Assembly: GCA_029262035.1 (NCBI GenBank)
Contig: JAJDAE010000202.1
Span: 1-62,575, forward strand
DNA from: Candidatus Zhuqueibacterota bacterium
GTDB taxonomy: Bacteria; Zhuqueibacterota; Zhuqueibacteria; Oceanimicrobiales; Oceanimicrobiaceae
Direction of reading: 5' to 3'
DNA length: 62,575 nucleotides
Within the stretch, counting starts at the first letter, position 1. Every line of letters begins with the position of its first letter. Shown here piece after piece: positions 24,961 through 33,323 of this stretch. Position numbers and translations under genes: made by a program. A model generated the notes under the pieces. The model was not told the origin of the DNA. It saw only the letters and a list, made by a program, of their open reading frames with translations, and did not search any database.

Positions 24961-26411
24961 TAACCCTTCCTCGTTGTCGGAAATGAGCGGGCGCTATCTG
25001 CAATACAATTAATAATCGGCCTTAGCCAATGCAAAACAGGTTGCAGCCCAAACCTTTCGGCAATTTGCCGGTAAACCCGGGCAAAAGGTAATAGCTCTGC
25101 AGCTTTCTGAAATTCGAGTGCGCCACATAAATCATTTTGGGATAAACCATTTGCACTGAGTGCCGCTTTCCAGGCCTTATCTACCATATCCACTGCGAAG
25201 TTTTTGTCGCCAATTTCATAACCGATCTCAGAGAGCCGCAGATACAGGTCTTCGTAACCATCCCAAACAAAACGCTGTCTTCGTCCCAAGCGGCCATCCG
25301 GCACCAAAACTTCTTCTCCAACACGCTTAGCGCGGGCATATGCGTTCAGTCGATTGGTCGAATCGGCAAAGCTAAAATAGTAGTTGACCAGTCTAAAAAT
25401 TGAGTTTCCATAAACTTTTTTGATTTCATTACCAAGAGATAAACTGATATCAGAACCGCGGTCGACCAGCAATGCATATGCCTGTTGTGCTTTTTCTCTG
25501 GCGTATTGGAGTTCTGCTTCCGGTTGGATGTTAACACCCTCCTTTTCCATAAAAAGAGCGACCTTTGTTAGTTCCTTCAGCATCTCAGCCTGGCGTTGCG
25601 TACTCTTAGCATGCTTGTACGCCAGTTCCAGATTTCTTCTTGTTTCACGATAATTATAATCATCCGCATAATTATTCAGGTCTTTTTGGGCGGCAAAACC
25701 ACGAGCACGCCACTCATTACCCCGCAAGTTAAATTCATCCTCGACTGCTCTTTGACGATAAACGCGAAAAAACAAACTATCCTGCCGACTTAAGGAACCT
25801 TGTTCTGCAATGTCACAACCCAGCCGAACCATAAAGCTGTTGAATAATCCATTGGTCAGAGCGCTGTCAGACGGCGTAATCGTAATATCTACACTCTGGT
25901 TAATAAAAATTCTGATTTTTTCTACCAGTTCCTGCGATACATTCCAGTCGTTTTTTGCATAAAGACCAAGAATACCACGCCAGGCATGAACCAAACCATC
26001 CAGGTAAGCACCATCCCGCATTTCGATAGCTCGCAATGATTCCATGTATCCGAAATTAAAAGCTATTTCCGGGTCTCCAAAGAGTTCGTAACTTTTCTTC
26101 AAAGAAATAATTGCGGCATCCAATGTAACCAGACTTTTATCTTTCAGATAAAGTTGATACTCGGCAAAACCTTTTAAGCGATAGACGCTTTTCATAACAT
26201 CAGTAAATCGACATTCAACATCGGGAACACTTTCAGCGCATCTGGTTAAAATTTGCTGGCACAGGTCCACTGTTGGTTGATAGTCCGCATTTCTGTAAGA
26301 GTTCTGGATGTCTTCGTACAACACACTCACGGGCTGACCATAAGCAGTTTTGAATACTACCAACATTAGAAGTACAAAAATTAATAAAAATATTCTTTGG
26401 GTCTTGATCAT
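24960..26411 (-). CDS. exported TPR-like helical repeat protein
   Basis: 483 residues. Signal peptide about 1-25 (ending TAYGQ). The mature protein is almost entirely helical: SYRNADYQPTVDLCQQILTRC near the start and AEYQLYLKDKSLVTLDAAIISLKKSYELFGDPEIAFNFG resemble TPR motifs, with about ten helix pairs before a basic C-terminus. Five cysteines are scattered, two of them close in sequence near the N-terminus (CQQILTRC). No family recognised. It follows the TonB-like gene by 16 bases and is translationally coupled to the next gene. Probably a periplasmic scaffold, by fold and context only. Confidence 0.7.
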   Translation of the reverse strand: MIKTQRIFLLIFVLLMLVVFKTAYGQPVSVLYEDIQNSYRNADYQPTVDLCQQILTRCAESVPDVECRFTDVMKSVYRLKGFAEYQLYLKDKSLVTLDAAIISLKKSYELFGDPEIAFNFGYMESLRAIEMRDGAYLDGLVHAWRGILGLYAKNDWNVSQELVEKIRIFINQSVDITITPSDSALTNGLFNSFMVRLGCDIAEQGSLSRQDSLFFRVYRQRAVEDEFNLRGNEWRARGFAAQKDLNNYADDYNYRETRRNLELAYKHAKSTQRQAEMLKELTKVALFMEKEGVNIQPEAELQYAREKAQQAYALLVDRGSDISLSLGNEIKKVYGNSIFRLVNYYFSFADSTNRLNAYARAKRVGEEVLVPDGRLGRRQRFVWDGYEDLYLRLSEIGYEIGDKNFAVDMVDKAWKAALSANGLSQNDLCGALEFQKAAELLPFARVYRQIAERFGLQPVLHWLRPIINCIADSARSFPTTRKG

Positions 26412-26427
26412 GTATAGCTCCTCAATT

Positions 26428-27429
26428 TCACAAAGACAATCTTAGAAGGCCGCTTAAAGCGCGTTGTAATTCCTGGACTGTCGTTTTGCTGCTGTTTCCT
26501 ATTACTTTGATCGATATATTGCCATTGTTGCGCCAATTGATCTCCTGGGCAGAGTTATCAGGAAAACCAAAACTTATAATGAAACCGTTACGTCGCCTTT
26601 GAATTTGATCTGAAATAATACCATACCGGCCTTTATTCAAACGATCAAGTTCAGAGATAATTTTATTCCAAAGCTTATAGCCTTCTGTACCAATCGTGGT
26701 CGAGGAAAAAGATAGAACCTTTACTTTCTTTCCTTCAAAATTGAGAGAAGTCCCATTAGTGCTCTCTTCTTTCGCTTCACGTTTAGGCCGGGCTTTTGTC
26801 TTTTTTTCAATATTCAAATCTAAGTTGGATGCGCCGCCGCCAGACTCTAATCCCCTACGCTGTGTCTTTGTCGCACCAATATCTAATCCACCGCTACTTT
26901 CATCAACATATCTTCCATCAGCGCCTAAAGACAAATTATTATCTCCCAAAGCCAGATTCCCTCTGCCTTGAAACTGTGTCCTTTTAACAGCGCCTAACTG
27001 CGAGCTTGCAAGCAGATAATTTTCCATGCCGGCGGAAGCTAAAGTCAACTGAGGCTCGGCGCTATCGTCTCCGAGCATTTCCTCAATCTCTTCAATTATT
27101 TCTTCCATTTCTGTCAGCTCTTCCTCTACTTTTTCTTCCTCCACTATTTCCACAACGTTTTCCATTTGCAATTGTGGCGGCTCAACTATCACCGGTATGT
27201 CCATAATCTCAAAAAACTCAAATTGGGTGTTTTCTACTGTGTTCAAATACTTTTCCAGATCAAGGTGCGTACTGAATCTAAAAACAAAAATCACACAAAC
27301 CAGCACGGCGATAATACAAAGTTCATATTTTTTCCTATAGCCGAGTTTAGAATACCCGTGCCGGGCATCGCTGATGCTTTTGCCCAAAATAAATTTTGGT
27401 AATTTCTTTCTATCCTTGATCACAGACAA
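26428..27429 (-). CDS. TonB-like single-pass inner membrane protein with acidic coiled linker
   Basis: 333 residues. A basic N-terminus (about 1-34), one membrane helix (about 35-52, ELCIIAVLVCVIFVFRF), then a segment FEIMDIPVIVEPPQ that resembles the start of TonB/ExbD-linked energy transducers in FCB bacteria. Next come a long acidic stretch (about 92-118, rich in Glu), a Gly/Asn/Ser-rich linker (about 130-200) and a basic region (KKTKARPKREAK). The C-terminal 100 residues have a mixed alpha/beta pattern but no clear TonB C-terminal motif. No ExbB/ExbD gene is present. A periplasm-spanning rod tethered to the inner membrane is the best inference. Confidence 0.55.
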   Translation of the reverse strand: MSVIKDRKKLPKFILGKSISDARHGYSKLGYRKKYELCIIAVLVCVIFVFRFSTHLDLEKYLNTVENTQFEFFEIMDIPVIVEPPQLQMENVVEIVEEEKVEEELTEMEEIIEEIEEMLGDDSAEPQLTLASAGMENYLLASSQLGAVKRTQFQGRGNLALGDNNLSLGADGRYVDESSGGLDIGATKTQRRGLESGGGASNLDLNIEKKTKARPKREAKEESTNGTSLNFEGKKVKVLSFSSTTIGTEGYKLWNKIISELDRLNKGRYGIISDQIQRRRNGFIISFGFPDNSAQEINWRNNGNISIKVIGNSSKTTVQELQRALSGLLRLSL

Positions 27430-27499
27430 CTCTCTCTTTGGTTGAACAGATATTTCAAAATATTACTTTTATCAAAAATCTACTTAGTTTCAGAATGGA

Positions 27500-28486
27500 T
27501 TAGTTGCCCGAATGAGTAATTTCAGGTAGGAATAATGGTTTTTTTTGACCATACCTCAGAAGTAAACACTGTAGTACAGATTCAGGGGCTTTGTATTGGA
27601 TGTTTACAAACAAATTACTGGCACGGTGAAAAGAACTTGTATCGATATGTAAATTAAACAAATACTCTTCTCCAAATTTCAAAATTGTTGATCCAAATTT
27701 AGGTATCTTTGCAAAGTAAATCCCTTTACCAATATAGATGGCCGGAATATCTCCATATTTTGATTCTTTTTCTGTAAACAATTTCAGAAAGTCACCAAAG
27801 ACTAAATCTTTAATATCTGTAGGATGAAATGTCAATTTCTTTTCATCCGAGATCAGGTCATTCACTTTGTTGAATTTACCTTTTCCCGCATTTTCCAGAA
27901 TTTCTTCAGCTAACACCATAATTGTTACAAATTCCGAAGGTGATTCGGTTGGCGCAGGAGCATTTTTAAAATCATCCTGGTAAGCATACCGGGTAATAAT
28001 TCGTGTCCACACAGCCCGTCGTGATTCAAAAGTCGGTATAACCTCTAATTCTAAAATCTTCACTTCGTAGCGTGCTTGTTGTACTTGTGAATTTTTTATC
28101 AGGTTAACATAAAGTGTATACTCGCGGACAAGATTATCCGGCCTGGCAGGTCGTGCGGCAAGCAATCCCATCACGTTATCGCGAGAGGTTATCTTCCGGT
28201 TTCGTAAAGATTGCTCTATCGCTCTAAAGACCGCTCGCAATGAATTCTGTTCGATATCATCATCTTCGTAGGCACAGCCAAATGTTTGAATGTAGTCATT
28301 ATTTTTGTATTTGGTCTCAAGAGGTCTTTTAACGATTTTATTCATAATACCGAGCAGGGTGTTTTTATCGTTCTTAGACCAACACTTTTCATTGAATTTT
28401 TTATCTTTCAAACTTGCCGTTGCAGACATCGAGAATAAAAAAAATAACGAATTAACCAAGATGATAGTAACAATCACCTTTTTCAT
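27500..28486 (-). CDS. exported protein of unknown function, first gene of the minus-strand block
   Basis: 328 residues. Signal peptide about 1-24 (ending ATASL). The mature protein has two cysteines (KCW, FGCAYEDDD) that may form a disulphide, a conserved-looking helical segment (LRAVFRAIEQSLRNRKITSRDNVMGLLAARP) and a beta-rich C-terminal half (YEVKILELEVIP, AIYIGKGIYFAKIPKFG, HRASNLFVNIQYKAPESVL). No family recognised. A 70-base gap separates it from the TonB-like gene. It is divergent from the 28817 TPR gene, placing the two blocks under one intergenic control region. Confidence 0.65.
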   Translation of the reverse strand: MKKVIVTIILVNSLFFLFSMSATASLKDKKFNEKCWSKNDKNTLLGIMNKIVKRPLETKYKNNDYIQTFGCAYEDDDIEQNSLRAVFRAIEQSLRNRKITSRDNVMGLLAARPARPDNLVREYTLYVNLIKNSQVQQARYEVKILELEVIPTFESRRAVWTRIITRYAYQDDFKNAPAPTESPSEFVTIMVLAEEILENAGKGKFNKVNDLISDEKKLTFHPTDIKDLVFGDFLKLFTEKESKYGDIPAIYIGKGIYFAKIPKFGSTILKFGEEYLFNLHIDTSSFHRASNLFVNIQYKAPESVLQCLLLRYGQKKPLFLPEITHSGN

Positions 28487-28816
28487 GACTCTTCCCCTTT
28501 TCTTGTTATCGGGTTTGATAAATCTGAGCGCTGTGAAAGGACTTTCATCCTTCTAAATTCTTACAATATGAATTAGCTAAAAAAGTTGTTAGTGCGTAAA
28601 AATAATTTCTCGAAACCCCAACTTTTTATGAAATGAAAAATCTTATTAAATAATACCAACGAAATGATTGAAGTCATCTCAGAATTCTTCATTTAAATTG
28701 GTTATCATGTACATTTGGGAGAACTTTGAAATTCATACTATACATCTATAACAAATACCGATTTAAAAATGTTAGACAGCATTTAAGAAAGTGGAATTTT
28801 ATTGATTATACGAATC
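28487..28816. promoter_or_regulatory. divergent control region between the envelope block and the kinase block
   Basis: 330 bases between start codons on opposite strands, with no gene. It is AT-rich and must carry promoters for both blocks, though no convincing -35/-10 pair was found on either strand. TGAAAG (28534-28539) and CTTTCA (28542-28547) form a palindrome with a two-base centre about 50 bases upstream of the minus-strand start, a possible operator. Confidence 0.4.
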
Positions 28817-30292
28817 ATGAAAATTTCAGCGATGGGCTTTTTTCTTCTTCTCTTGGGGACGGTACAATCAAATGGTTTCCAAAACAGATTAAATAATAAA
28901 AAACTTTCGCAAAAAGAATCCCGCCAGCTTTTAAGAGACATTCAGAATAATAATGAAAATTTTGATGCCAATTTTAAATTAGGCATACATTATAATCAAA
29001 CGCGCGAATGGCATCTTTCTAAAAAACATCTGTTAAAAGCTTATGCCCTAACCCTAACAAAAAATAATTTCAAAAAAAAGGCAGGCTTACTCTACGAATT
29101 AGCTCAAACATATCGGGCGCTTGGTGAAATCAAAGCTTGTGAAGACGCGTTAAAAGGGGTTAAAAATCTCGTAACGGCAAAAGTAGAAATCTGGGATGAT
29201 GTTATACTACAACTTGCTGAAATATTATATCTTCAAAAAAAATTTAACGAAGCGATGGCACAATTGGCAGCATTTGATTATAACCAAAAGTCCGTGCGGT
29301 ATGAGCAACTTGCCGGCGCCATTCTCCAGGCGATAGAAATTGATCAAATATATTTAAAAGCCGTTGAGGCACAAGCTAAGGGTCGTTCAACAAAAGCCCG
29401 TTTACTTTACATCGAAATCGACAATAAATTTTCCGGTTTTAGAGATGTGCAAGAGCGATTAAATAAAATTCAAACAGAATTCCTTCATAATGAAATAGCA
29501 ACCAGTGCCGATGCAGAAAATACAAATGTGGACATTCGTACAGATCGAGGTATTTCTTTTGTAAAGACAAGTACAAATGACAACATTAAGCCCGTTGAAC
29601 ACAAAAAAAAATCGTCTCAAGAAAAGACTGCCAATCGCAACAAGGTCGGTACTTCCAAGCAATCCTGGCAAGTTTCAAAATCCAACACAGGACCTCCCAA
29701 AAACATTTCCAAAAGTAGTTTTACTCGAAACCCAATAAAACCACCAAAAAACAACACACTAAATGAGCAAATCAAAAAGCAACAATATGCCAACCTGAAT
29801 GCTAAACTTCATTCAGACCCAAAACTCGTAGCTCTGGAAAGAACTGATATAAGCCAACCCAGCATACAAATTTCTATACCAAAAGCTAAAATAGAAAATC
29901 CAACTAAGCCAAGGGGGCAAAAAAAACCTTTTTGGGCTGCAACTTTATTTGTTGCATTCATACTAACCGGAACAGGACTGACAATATATTTGAATCCATT
30001 TTTTAGAGCATGTACATTATCCTTTCTGGGTCGGAAAGAAAATGCCCTGCAGGTATACGAAAAACTGATTACTGAAAAACCACAGATGCTTTGGCTTTAC
30101 CCCTACATTGCCAAACTATATGATCATTTTAATCGAAAAGATATAAAGGCAATACATGCCTACAAAATAATCCAAAATCTAAAAATGCGTTCAAATGCTG
30201 ACGACAGTTTTACAGCGAATATATCCAATAAATATTTATCTCATAAGACCACAAATGTAAAAATTGAAATACTTAAAAAGAACAATTCTTAA
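28817..30292 (+). CDS. TPR-containing membrane protein (TPR, transmembrane helix, cytoplasmic TPR-like tail)
   Basis: 491 residues from ATG 28817; an in-frame TTG at 28802 is possible but gives no advantage. Signal or anchor helix about 1-21. Residues about 30-200 are TPR-like (NFDANFKLGIHYNQTREWHLSKKHLLKAYAL, AGLLYELAQTYRALGEIKACEDALKGV). A Lys/Ser/Asn-rich, probably disordered linker (about 230-360) leads to a membrane helix (about 371-392) and a short tail with ALQVYEKLITEKPQMLWLYPYIAKLYDHF. That tail matches the tail of the 36868 product, so the two are related. It is the first gene of the kinase block; a 288-base gap without a recognised gene separates it from the kinase. Likely a scaffold. 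Confidence 0.75.
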   Translation: MKISAMGFFLLLLGTVQSNGFQNRLNNKKLSQKESRQLLRDIQNNNENFDANFKLGIHYNQTREWHLSKKHLLKAYALTLTKNNFKKKAGLLYELAQTYRALGEIKACEDALKGVKNLVTAKVEIWDDVILQLAEILYLQKKFNEAMAQLAAFDYNQKSVRYEQLAGAILQAIEIDQIYLKAVEAQAKGRSTKARLLYIEIDNKFSGFRDVQERLNKIQTEFLHNEIATSADAENTNVDIRTDRGISFVKTSTNDNIKPVEHKKKSSQEKTANRNKVGTSKQSWQVSKSNTGPPKNISKSSFTRNPIKPPKNNTLNEQIKKQQYANLNAKLHSDPKLVALERTDISQPSIQISIPKAKIENPTKPRGQKKPFWAATLFVAFILTGTGLTIYLNPFFRACTLSFLGRKENALQVYEKLITEKPQMLWLYPYIAKLYDHFNRKDIKAIHAYKIIQNLKMRSNADDSFTANISNKYLSHKTTNVKIEILKKNNS

Positions 30293-30580
30293 CCGGATAA
30301 TTTAAGACTATCAAAATCCGCAATCTATTGCAAAGGTCGGTATAACAATTTTAGAAAAAACTCTCTTTTTGAGTAGATTATGGCGGAACTGCTTGAGAAC
30401 GAACCTGTCTTACCAGTTCACCCTATATAATTTCTAAGACAAATATAAATTAATTTGCAATAAACTGCTTGGTTATAAGCTTCAAAATTAATTCGATATT
30501 ACACGCGGATGGTATTCTGATAACATTTATTCAACATAACCCAACTGTAGACTTCACTAAGCAAGGAGCGTAATTTTCAA

Positions 30581-33265
30581 ATGAGTGTTGGCACAATCAT
30601 CAGTGGTAAATACCAAATCGACGAAGAAATTAAGCGCGGGGGATTTGGCATAATATATAAGGGCAGAGACACAAACTTTGACAAACCTGTCGCTATAAAA
30701 GCAGTTGAACCCGGATTGCTGAATCAAGCAAAATTCATTGATATGTTTCAGCAGGAAGCTTTAAGTATTGCCCGCCTAAATCACCAAAATATTATCCAAA
30801 TTTATGACATAAAACATGATGAAAGCGGTCAGATTTATATCATAATGGAATTTATTGATGGTGTTGATCTTCTTACATTACTAAAAGCTTGTAAAGGAGA
30901 GAACAAACAACTTCCCTACTATATTACAGCTCATATAATTTCCGAAGTTTGTAACGGTTTAGATTATGCTCACAACCGTATTAATCCTGAAACACAAGAA
31001 CACCTTCAACTTGTTCATAAGGACATTTCTCCTCAAAATATCATGTTAACCAACACCGGAGAAATAAAAATTATTGACTTCGGTATGGCTACGTTTTCAC
31101 AAAGTAATAACGAGGATGACAACAGCATTCATATTCAGGGAAATGTTCGATACATGGCACCCGAGCAATTCACCAATACTGAAAGCATAAGTAGAAAAAC
31201 AGATGTGTTTTCTATGGGCGTTGTTTTATTTGAAATCCTGACTGGCGAAAGACTGATCCCTTCTAAAGACAGGGCAGAAATTGTTGAAAGACTGATGCAC
31301 GGGAATTACGATTTGAATCGATTGGACAGTGAGCAGGTGCCTGAAAAATTACGCCAAATTTGCAAAAAGGCCATTCAACACAACCCTTCCAATCGCTACG
31401 AAAATGCGACACAAATGTACCGGGATCTCATGCACTTCTTGATCTTAACCATGCCAACTGCAAATGGTAGCGGAGATCTGGCAAATTTCATGTTGGAAGT
31501 AAATTCGGAATCGTATAAAAACACAAATGGTGAACACAGCAATAGCAATGGTGCGAGTAGCTCTAACAGTGGGACGTTTAATGACTCCACAAGCGAAGCT
31601 ACTATGAATGGTATTCCGGAAAATGAAGAAAAGCCAAATGATGAACCCGTTGTTGAAGAACCTATCTCAACCAACGGCCAAGATTCAGACAAATTAAACA
31701 CAGAAGAAGAACAAAGCCAAAATAATGATTCTTTTTCAGAAGAGAGTGATGAGGAATCTATCCCGGAAAAACCCGAAGATGGCACAATTGAAAATGAGAA
31801 CCCGCAGGTTGCTCAGGAAACGGACGAACAACAAGCAAACAACTTCTATAGTTTCGTAGAAGATGATGAAGAAAACAATCAAAAAACCATCATCGATGTT
31901 GTCCGCCTCTCTGCTCGTACTCACAAGAAAGCCATCACACTCACTCTATTAAGTCTACTAATAGGCTTAATTGGATTTGTTACAGCAGATACATTCCTTA
32001 GCATAACTCCACTTGGAACTTACATTTTTGACACCCTTTTTCCTCCGGCAATAAAAATCACCTCTGTTCCTGCCGGAGCACAAGTTTATTTAGATAACGT
32101 CCTGTTAGACAAAACGACCCCCCTTAATTTGGAAGAAATTTCTCCCGGTGTGCATAAGCTGGTTTTAACCATGCCACAATATGAATCTATTGTCAAATCC
32201 ATAAACGTCCCTAGCAAAGGTGCCTTAGCAATGGCAGGAGAGACCAAACGACAGGCAGGGCGCCCATATGTGCTTAAATTTAAAAATCAGTTCGATATTA
32301 CATCGAATCCTGAAGGTGCAGACATAATTATTGAGGGCGTAAAATTAAATCAAAAATCTCCGGCAACAATTTTTTGGGATGTATCTGATCAGCCAACTGA
32401 TATTAAGCTGGAACTCTCCGGTTATTCCTCCCTGAGCGGGCTAAGTATCAGCTCAATAAACAACAAAGAATTCATTCAGGACAATAGGATTTGGTCGCTA
32501 AAAAAACCTACAGAAGGTAAAGCACATTATGCCATAAATGGTGCATTTCACAAAAACATTGTCATCATTTCAAATCCAAAATTTGCTGATATTTATCATA
32601 ACGGTAGTGAAAAGCCCGTAAGCATTTCAGGAATAAACGGCAGCATGATGCTTAAAATCGGCGAACATAGTTTTACATTACGCAAAAAAGGCTACCTGCC
32701 AACAAGCTTCAATCTCACGATTAATGACAATACAACCAGCAGAATAAATAAAGACTTGTTGCGAAATGTTAAAATTTTTGCAAAAGACGATTATTCAAAA
32801 AACGACCGCGATATCAACGCCCAACTCATCAGTATTTCCAGGAAATCCAAAACAACAAAGTATAGAAAAAAAACACCCGTAGTTTTACAACTTCCACCTT
32901 ACACTTATTCTGCAAAACTACAAAAACCAGGCTACCACGACCTCGAGATTTCAATAAATCCTGGTGAAACATCGGTAGTTGCTAATATGCAGCCACTCTA
33001 TTACGACGTAACCATTGAAACTATCGATGCTATTACGAGCTCGCCGGTTGATTCCGTAAGAATTTTATACAAAGCGGAAAATGTCAGAGAGCCGCAAAAA
33101 ACAATTGGGCTAACTAATGCAAGCGGAAAGTTGAACGACAGAATATTACCGGGAACCTACGAATTTTCGATTTATATAAAGGGCTACCAGCAACAAACAA
33201 AAGTTTTGCAACTAGTCCCGAATTCAAACAACAGATTGACGTTTCGTCTGACAGCTTTACGGTAG
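30581..33265 (+). CDS. transmembrane Ser/Thr protein kinase with periplasmic PEGA domains
   Basis: 894 residues. Hanks-type kinase domain about 1-285: glycine loop IKRGGFGIIYKG, ATP-binding Lys40 (VAIK), Glu59, catalytic Asp148 in VHKDISPQN, metal-binding Asp166 in DFG, and GNVRYMAPEQ. All key residues are intact, so it should be active. A long acidic, Asn/Ser/Glu-rich linker (about 310-445) precedes one membrane helix (about 451-473). The outside part holds PEGA repeats (SVPAGAQVYLDNVLL, SNPEGADIIIEGVKL, SNPKFADIYHNG) and ends with a carboxypeptidase-regulatory-like domain (LTNASGKLNDRILPGTYEFSI). PEGA domains are thought to bind cell-envelope components. AAGGAG lies 12 bases before the ATG. 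Followed by FHA and phosphatase genes, it is the writer of the module. Confidence 0.93.
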   Translation: MSVGTIISGKYQIDEEIKRGGFGIIYKGRDTNFDKPVAIKAVEPGLLNQAKFIDMFQQEALSIARLNHQNIIQIYDIKHDESGQIYIIMEFIDGVDLLTLLKACKGENKQLPYYITAHIISEVCNGLDYAHNRINPETQEHLQLVHKDISPQNIMLTNTGEIKIIDFGMATFSQSNNEDDNSIHIQGNVRYMAPEQFTNTESISRKTDVFSMGVVLFEILTGERLIPSKDRAEIVERLMHGNYDLNRLDSEQVPEKLRQICKKAIQHNPSNRYENATQMYRDLMHFLILTMPTANGSGDLANFMLEVNSESYKNTNGEHSNSNGASSSNSGTFNDSTSEATMNGIPENEEKPNDEPVVEEPISTNGQDSDKLNTEEEQSQNNDSFSEESDEESIPEKPEDGTIENENPQVAQETDEQQANNFYSFVEDDEENNQKTIIDVVRLSARTHKKAITLTLLSLLIGLIGFVTADTFLSITPLGTYIFDTLFPPAIKITSVPAGAQVYLDNVLLDKTTPLNLEEISPGVHKLVLTMPQYESIVKSINVPSKGALAMAGETKRQAGRPYVLKFKNQFDITSNPEGADIIIEGVKLNQKSPATIFWDVSDQPTDIKLELSGYSSLSGLSISSINNKEFIQDNRIWSLKKPTEGKAHYAINGAFHKNIVIISNPKFADIYHNGSEKPVSISGINGSMMLKIGEHSFTLRKKGYLPTSFNLTINDNTTSRINKDLLRNVKIFAKDDYSKNDRDINAQLISISRKSKTTKYRKKTPVVLQLPPYTYSAKLQKPGYHDLEISINPGETSVVANMQPLYYDVTIETIDAITSSPVDSVRILYKAENVREPQKTIGLTNASGKLNDRILPGTYEFSIYIKGYQQQTKVLQLVPNSNNRLTFRLTALR

Positions 33266-33323
33266 CACCAAATCAAATTTTTGCAAGCAACAACACTAAT
33301 ATGGATTACAAGGAACAAGGGTA

